Source: an uncultured Ilumatobacter sp. (lineage in GTDB: Bacteria; Actinomycetota; Acidimicrobiia; Acidimicrobiales; Ilumatobacteraceae). From it: 18,170 bases of DNA. Positions 13,070 to 18,170 of the stretch are shown piece by piece (the stretch's first letter is position 1; each line of letters begins with the position of its first letter). The notes beneath the pieces are model-generated. The model had not been told where the DNA came from and did no database searches. It saw only the letters and a list, made by a program, of their open reading frames with translations. Where the stretch lies: contig CALICC010000042.1 in assembly GCA_938049325.1 (NCBI GenBank), positions 1 to 18,170 of the forward strand, read 5' to 3'. The position numbers and the translations under genes are program-made.

Positions 13070-14215
13070 TCAGAACAGGTCGCGGAATGCGACCGGCGTT
13101 GCGACGTCGAGCTGATCGAATCGGCAGGATTCGGGCGTCCGGTCGGGCCGCCACCGGACGAAACCGACCCCGTGTCGAAATCGGCCGCCCTCGAGTTGGC
13201 CGAAGGTGACCTCGGCAACCAAACCCATGCGAATCGGGACGAACGACAGGTCCTTGCCTGCGTTCCAACGGCTGCCTCCCGACGGCGGTGTCGCGGCATC
13301 GGCGTGCTCCTCTTGCCAACGCGCCCAATCAACCCACGGGTGGTCGATGAGTGCATCGTCGCCGACACGCGGAGCCAACTCCTTGAGTAGTTCGGCGCGC
13401 CGTTTCACGCTGAAAGAAGCCGCCACGCCCACCGATTTCACGTCACCGTCATCGGTGTACAACCCGAGCAGCAGCGAGCCGACCCCGTTGCCGTCCTTGT
13501 GCACGCGATAGCCCGGCACGGCACAGTCAGCAGTTCGAGTGTGTTTCACCTTGATCAACGAACGTTTGCCCGGCGCGTACACACCGTCGGACGGCTTCGC
13601 GATGATCCCATCGAGTCCAGCTCCTTCGAACTGAGAGAACCACTCGTCGGCCTGTGCACGATCGGTCGACGCGGGCGTCACACGAACGCGCTCGTTGATC
13701 GACACCGTGTCGACCAGACGGTCGCGTCGCTCGAGCATCGTGTGTTCGGTGAGCAGGTCATCACCAACGGCCAACACATCGAACGCAACGAACTCCGACG
13801 GCGTCTCGGCGGCGAGCCGATTGATCCGCGACTCCGCGGGGTGGATCCGTTGCAGCAACGCATCGAAGTCGAGCCCGCGGTCGCTGCCATCGGGGAGCAC
13901 GATCTCGCCGTCGATGACGCAGCGTTGCGGGAGGGCGCGCCGTAACGGCTCGAGGAGCTCGGGGAAGTAGCGGGCGAGAGGTTTGAGCTTGCGCGAGAAG
14001 AGTTCCAAGCGGTCGCCGTCGAGAAACACGATGCATCGAAATCCATCCCACTTGGGTTCGAAGAGCCAGCCGTCGCCTTCGGGGATCTTGCGCGCCAACT
14101 TCGCCAGCATCGGTTGCACCGGCGGCTGCAACGGCAGATTCCACGGGGTCGTGTCAGCGTCCACCACCGGAGTCTCGCCGGTTTTCGACGACGGGGAAAG
14201 CTCGATCCGCGCCAT
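13070..14215 (-). CDS. ATP-dependent DNA ligase (LigC-like)
   Basis: This 381-residue enzyme joins DNA nicks through an AMP-lysine intermediate. The adenylated Lys is K55 in EPKWDGFR (motif I). RCVIDGEIV is motif III, EFVAFDVL motif IIIa, LDGIIAKPSDGVYAPGKR motif IV, and SLIKVKHTRTADC motif V. The C-terminal part (VGSLLLGLYTDDGDVKSVG onward) is the OB fold. The size and the lack of polymerase or nuclease domains fit the actinobacterial LigC type, which acts in repair beside the NAD-dependent LigA. No Ku gene is nearby. The frame extends to 14314, but that form would run over the start and promoter of the divergent carboxylase and adds an Arg-rich stretch. ATG 14215 (MARIEL) is preferred, and even a start nearer motif I is possible. 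No clear -10 is seen. Confidence 0.88.
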   Translation of the reverse strand: MARIELSPSSKTGETPVVDADTTPWNLPLQPPVQPMLAKLARKIPEGDGWLFEPKWDGFRCIVFLDGDRLELFSRKLKPLARYFPELLEPLRRALPQRCVIDGEIVLPDGSDRGLDFDALLQRIHPAESRINRLAAETPSEFVAFDVLAVGDDLLTEHTMLERRDRLVDTVSINERVRVTPASTDRAQADEWFSQFEGAGLDGIIAKPSDGVYAPGKRSLIKVKHTRTADCAVPGYRVHKDGNGVGSLLLGLYTDDGDVKSVGVAASFSVKRRAELLKELAPRVGDDALIDHPWVDWARWQEEHADAATPPSGGSRWNAGKDLSFVPIRMGLVAEVTFGQLEGGRFRHGVGFVRWRPDRTPESCRFDQLDVATPVAFRDLF

Positions 14216-14278
14216 ATCCGGGCGCCGCTGTGACGACCGGTTGCCGACACGGAAGCGGAAGGAGGCAGACCCCCGCTG

Positions 14279-14284
14279 TAATCT
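14279..14284 (+). promoter_or_regulatory. Putative -10 element of the carboxylase beta gene (leaderless)
   Basis: TAATCT ends 7 nt before GTG 14292. It is one of the best TANNNT matches in the window. It supports GTG 14292 over ATG 14298 and rules out starts further upstream, which lie within the ligase gene. Confidence 0.6.
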
Positions 14285-14291
14285 GCCGATC

Positions 14292-15839
<1,548 letters not shown>

Positions 15840-15895
15840 CGGGTTCGGCGCCGACAGACTGACGAAAGGTCACAAACCGAGGCCGCAGGGAGTGA

Positions 15896-15901
15896 CAGGA
15901 T
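15896..15901 (+). promoter_or_regulatory. Putative -10 element of the RDD gene (leaderless)
   Basis: CAGGAT ends 6 nt before ATG 15908. It has the weaker NANNNT form. Read-through from the carboxylase gene 68 bp upstream is equally possible. Confidence 0.35.
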
Positions 15902-15907
15902 GAGGCC

Positions 15908-17101
15908 ATGAGCTCTGACTTCGACGCGCCGAACACGTCGGCTGCGCCGATTCCGCCACCACCCTCGCCGACAGGCGCTCCTCCGCCGCCTCCGCCTCCG
16001 CCGCCTCCTCCCGCGGCCGTGACACCCGCGGCCGTGACACCACCGGCACCGCCGGTCGCCCCTCCGCCGCCACCGGCACCCGCACCTCCAGCGGCTCCCG
16101 TTGCGCCACCAGCAAAACCGGCGCCGCCCCCTCCCCCGGCAGCCGCCCCGACTCCGCCTGCACCGCCCGCGCCGCCCGCGCCGCCGGCACCCGTTGCGAC
16201 TCCGCCTGCGCCGCCGGAAACCCCGGTGGTGGCACCGACCACACCGGTCACACCTGCAGGAGCGGCGCCGGCGCCTCCCCCAGCACCGGCAGCACCCGAA
16301 ACGGCGCCGGTCGCACCCCCAGCCGCCTCGGCACCCCCACCCGCACCAGCCGCGCCAGCTGCAGCCGAAGTGGCGCAGACTGCGCCTCCGCCCCCCGCTG
16401 CCCCGGCCACACCCGCTGCCACAGCACCGGACGCGCCGGCTGCCCCGGCTGCGCCCGAAACGACGAAGCCAGCCATCGACGACGAACCCGCCGCGGCCGC
16501 AGCCGACCGCATCGACCTGGGCGACATCTTGGCGCAGCTGGAGGAGGACCCGGACGACCCGATCGCAATGGCACCCGAGGTCGGTACGGAGCTCACCGAC
16601 GCCCGCGACCTCGATCGACCGAAGGCCGCCGAGGTCATCGTGACCAGCGACGGTGGACTCGATTTCGACCCGAGCTTCGCACCGTTCGGCAAACGATTCC
16701 TCGCCGTGCTGATCGACGCAGCGATCCTCAGCTTGGCCATGCTTCCCGGCCTCCTCCTCATCGTGATCTCAGGCGCCGCGGTACTCGTCGCATTGGGCGT
16801 CTTGCTCTGCATCGTCGCGTTCTTCTTCGTCGCCCGCGCCTACGCGCAGAGTGTCTCGACCACCCGTCAATGGTTCGGCAACCGCATCGCCGGCACGTAC
16901 GTCGTCGACAGCGTCAACGGCGCCAACCTCGACATGGCCAGCGCGCTCACCCGGTTCATCGTCCGGCACCTCGTTTCGTCGCTGCTGCTCATCGGCTTCT
17001 TGCTCGCCCTGGCCGACGGCCAACGGCGAACGTTCCACGATCGGTTCGCCGGCAGTGTGGTCGTGGGCCGCGAGCGCGAGGTCTGGACACCCGAGGACTG
17101 A
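15908..17101 (+). CDS. RDD-family membrane protein with long Pro/Ala-rich N-terminal tail
   Basis: The 397-residue protein has two parts. Residues 13-188 are almost only Pro and Ala with some Val and Thr, including a run of eleven Pro at 25-35. A short acidic segment follows (IDLGDILAQLEEDPDD). Residues 258-392 form an RDD domain: FGKRFLAVLIDAAIL carries the Arg and Asp that name the family, GNRIAGTYVVD and LTRFIVRHLV follow, and RRTFHDRFAGSVVV is the typical ending. Hydrophobic segments at about 264-310 (likely two helices) and 354-370 give three membrane spans. With no signal peptide, the tail is probably cytoplasmic. RDD proteins are poorly understood; some affect ion homeostasis. The gene lies between carboxylase beta and epsilon-like genes. 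The tail is confirmed as coding by the unbroken frame and downstream domain. Confidence 0.88.
   Translation: MSSDFDAPNTSAAPIPPPPSPTGAPPPPPPPPPPPAAVTPAAVTPPAPPVAPPPPPAPAPPAAPVAPPAKPAPPPPPAAAPTPPAPPAPPAPPAPVATPPAPPETPVVAPTTPVTPAGAAPAPPPAPAAPETAPVAPPAASAPPPAPAAPAAAEVAQTAPPPPAAPATPAATAPDAPAAPAAPETTKPAIDDEPAAAAADRIDLGDILAQLEEDPDDPIAMAPEVGTELTDARDLDRPKAAEVIVTSDGGLDFDPSFAPFGKRFLAVLIDAAILSLAMLPGLLLIVISGAAVLVALGVLLCIVAFFFVARAYAQSVSTTRQWFGNRIAGTYVVDSVNGANLDMASALTRFIVRHLVSSLLLIGFLLALADGQRRTFHDRFAGSVVVGREREVWTPED
16011..16040 (+). repeat. 15-bp perfect tandem duplication in the Pro/Ala tail
   Basis: CCGCGGCCGTGACAC occurs at 16011-16025 and again at 16026-16040 without change. It encodes AAVTP twice in frame. 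It shows how the low-complexity tail of the RDD protein may have grown. Confidence 0.85.
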
Positions 17102-17122
17102 ACCACGGCAACGCACGGCCTC

Positions 17123-17128
17123 TACACT
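17123..17128 (+). promoter_or_regulatory. Putative -10 element of the epsilon-like gene (leaderless)
   Basis: TACACT ends 7 nt before ATG 17136 in the 34-bp gap after the RDD stop. No Shine-Dalgarno sequence is present. Confidence 0.55.
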
Positions 17129-17135
17129 GAGACCG

Positions 17136-17345
17136 ATGGACGCGTTCCCACCACCCACCGGAGTCGCAACGACACCGACGCCGACGCCTGAGGAGGCGGT
17201 GGCGATCACCGCTGCGATGGAAGCGCTGTGGCCACGTCCCGTCGTTGCGATGAACGAAGCGACTCCACGGTCGACAGCTTGGCGATTCTCTGGCCGCCCG
17301 TGGGCTCGCCACGTCACCACGCGACGCGTCCGACCGTACCGCTGA
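17136..17345 (+). CDS. Acyl-CoA carboxylase epsilon-like small subunit
   Basis: This 69-residue protein has the form of the small epsilon subunits (AccE/PccE) that stabilise actinobacterial acyl-CoA carboxylases. A disordered Pro/Thr-rich start is followed by PTPEEAVAITAAMEALWPRP, close to the PTxEELAALxAV helix of that family. The basic C terminus contains STAWRFSGRPWARHVTTRRVRPYR, like the W-R-x-S-GR-W endings of the family. The same frame is open further upstream through the RDD gene, but ATG 17136 has a TACACT -10 seven nt before it. It lies 1.3 kb after the carboxylase beta gene. In many actinobacteria the two genes are adjacent. The assignment rests on short motifs, so confidence is moderate. 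Confidence 0.65.
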   Translation: MDAFPPPTGVATTPTPTPEEAVAITAAMEALWPRPVVAMNEATPRSTAWRFSGRPWARHVTTRRVRPYR

Positions 17346-17370
17346 CCCCTCGCAGCTGACCGGCGCGAGC

Positions 17371-18170
17371 ATGACCATCCTCGACATCACCACGGTGACC
17401 GACACGTCGGTCACCGTTCACGTCACCCCACAAGATCCCGACGGACCCGTCGAGGTTCACGTCACCACGGGTCTCGCCTCCGATACCGACCACGAGATCG
17501 AGGTCCCGACGGGCGAAGGCGAGACCGAGCGCGTCACCGTGCGCACGCTCGCGACACCTGCCGGTGAGCTGAGAAGTGTGTTCGCCACGGTCAACGACGT
17601 GCACTTCGGTGAGACGGTCGCCGGTCAGATCGACGACAGCGAGCTCGGTCCGCTGCGTTACGCGGCGCCCGGCGCCGTTCCGTATCCGGAGGTCATGAAC
17701 CGCGCAGCCGCCGGCGAGATCGCCTCGATCGACCCGGCCGCAGTCATCGTCAAGGGTGACCTCACCCAGGACGGGACCGACGCGGAGTTCGCAGCATTCG
17801 AGGCGTGTTATCGCACACCGTTCGGCAATCGGCTGCATGTCGTACGAGGCAACCACGACGCGTATCACCATCAGAGCGTGTACAGCGGAGACCAGCGCAT
17901 CGAACTCGACGGCATCACCGTCGCCCTGCTCGACACCGTCATCGTCGGAGGCACGACAGGCAACCTCGTGGGTCATCAATTCGAGTGGCTCGACGAGGTC
18001 GCCCGTTCGAGCGACCAACCCGTGATCGCAATGGGTCACCATCCGCAATGGATCGGTGGGCCAGCGGCCGAGGCGAACGAGGCAAAACGCAGCGAGTCGT
18101 ACTTCGGCCTGCACCCCGACGCCAGTGATCAACTCGACGAGGTGTTCGCTCGCCGATCGACGTTGATCGC
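17371..18170 (+). CDS. Calcineurin-like metallophosphoesterase (3' end outside window)
   Basis: The frame is open to the window edge, giving 266 residues. ATG 17371 is the first ATG, GTG or TTG codon after the in-frame stop at 17251. All core motifs of two-metal phosphoesterases are present: D-x-H at D76-V77-H78 (VNDVHFGE), GD at 129-130 (VKGDLTQDG), GNHD at 160-163 (VRGNHDAYH), and GHH at 222-224 (MGHHPQW). The final GHxH motif is beyond the edge. About 70 residues before the first motif are beta-rich (SVTVHVTPQDPDGPVEVHVTT), suggesting an N-terminal beta-sandwich domain. There is no signal peptide, so the protein is probably cytoplasmic. Members act on cyclic nucleotides, phospholipids or other phosphodiesters; the substrate is unknown. 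It starts 25 nt after the epsilon-like gene with no clear promoter, so the two are likely cotranscribed. Confidence 0.85.
   Translation, partial: MTILDITTVTDTSVTVHVTPQDPDGPVEVHVTTGLASDTDHEIEVPTGEGETERVTVRTLATPAGELRSVFATVNDVHFGETVAGQIDDSELGPLRYAAPGAVPYPEVMNRAAAGEIASIDPAAVIVKGDLTQDGTDAEFAAFEACYRTPFGNRLHVVRGNHDAYHHQSVYSGDQRIELDGITVALLDTVIVGGTTGNLVGHQFEWLDEVARSSDQPVIAMGHHPQWIGGPAAEANEAKRSESYFGLHPDASDQLDEVFARRSTLI

Noticed and set aside
13983..14291. Upstream extension of the carboxylase beta frame
   Set aside because: It lies opposite the ligase active-site region. The family N terminus begins at MDEKINDLADRREQ, and a -10 lies just before GTG 14292.
15950..16460. CRISPR-like or other repeat array in the GC-rich repetitive stretch
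   Set aside because: The repetition is explained by Pro/Ala codons in an open frame. Unit lengths are irregular and no spacers exist.

Overview
The window is high-GC, densely coding DNA from a chromosome. It holds fourteen protein-coding genes on both strands and no mobile element, rRNA, tRNA or CRISPR array that I can see. Three things point to an actinobacterium: a CopC-CopD fusion, a leaderless style of gene start (an NANNNT -10 hexamer ending 6-9 nt before the start codon), and a split acyl-CoA carboxylase with a small epsilon-like subunit. The crotonyl-CoA carboxylase/reductase and the look of the proteins suggest class Acidimicrobiia (Ilumatobacter-like), but that placement is inference.

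Layout. 1-204 is the 3' end of an unrecognised gene. 205-366 holds a perfect 19-bp inverted repeat before radA. 367-3859 carries radA (recombination-linked branch-migration ATPase), a secreted protein that looks like two neocarzinostatin-type modules, and disA (c-di-AMP synthase and DNA scanner). 3894-5939 (minus) carries a HAD phosphatase and crotonyl-CoA carboxylase/reductase, which is divergent from an acetyl-CoA acetyltransferase at 6058-7248. 7249-7594 is a gene-free gap with a near-consensus promoter and hairpins, a candidate small RNA. 7595-10443 (minus) is dnaX-recR. 10584-13062 has a small membrane-anchored protein and a CopC-CopD fusion. 13070-14215 (minus) is an ATP-dependent DNA ligase. 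14292-18170 has an acyl-CoA carboxylase beta subunit, an RDD membrane protein with a long Pro/Ala-rich tail, a short carboxylase epsilon-like subunit, and a metallophosphoesterase cut by the window edge.

How the genes fit together. DNA maintenance is one theme: RadA, DisA, DnaX, RecR and a LigC-like ligase. Acyl-CoA carbon metabolism is the other. The thiolase makes acetoacetyl-CoA, and Ccr makes ethylmalonyl-CoA from crotonyl-CoA, so both fit the ethylmalonyl-CoA pathway or polyhydroxybutyrate-linked metabolism. The biotin-dependent carboxylase could supply or consume methylmalonyl-CoA-type products. These genes are not one operon; most appear to have their own promoter.

The main points for a second look are the candidate small RNA with a perfect TTGACA-17 nt-TAACGT promoter, the pervasive leaderless starts, the inverted repeat and repeated CACACCCCT words before radA, the duplicated neocarzinostatin-like protein between radA and disA, altered motif residues in RadA, DisA and CopC, and the carboxylase epsilon subunit separated from its beta subunit by an RDD gene. 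I see no clear-cut new multi-gene system.
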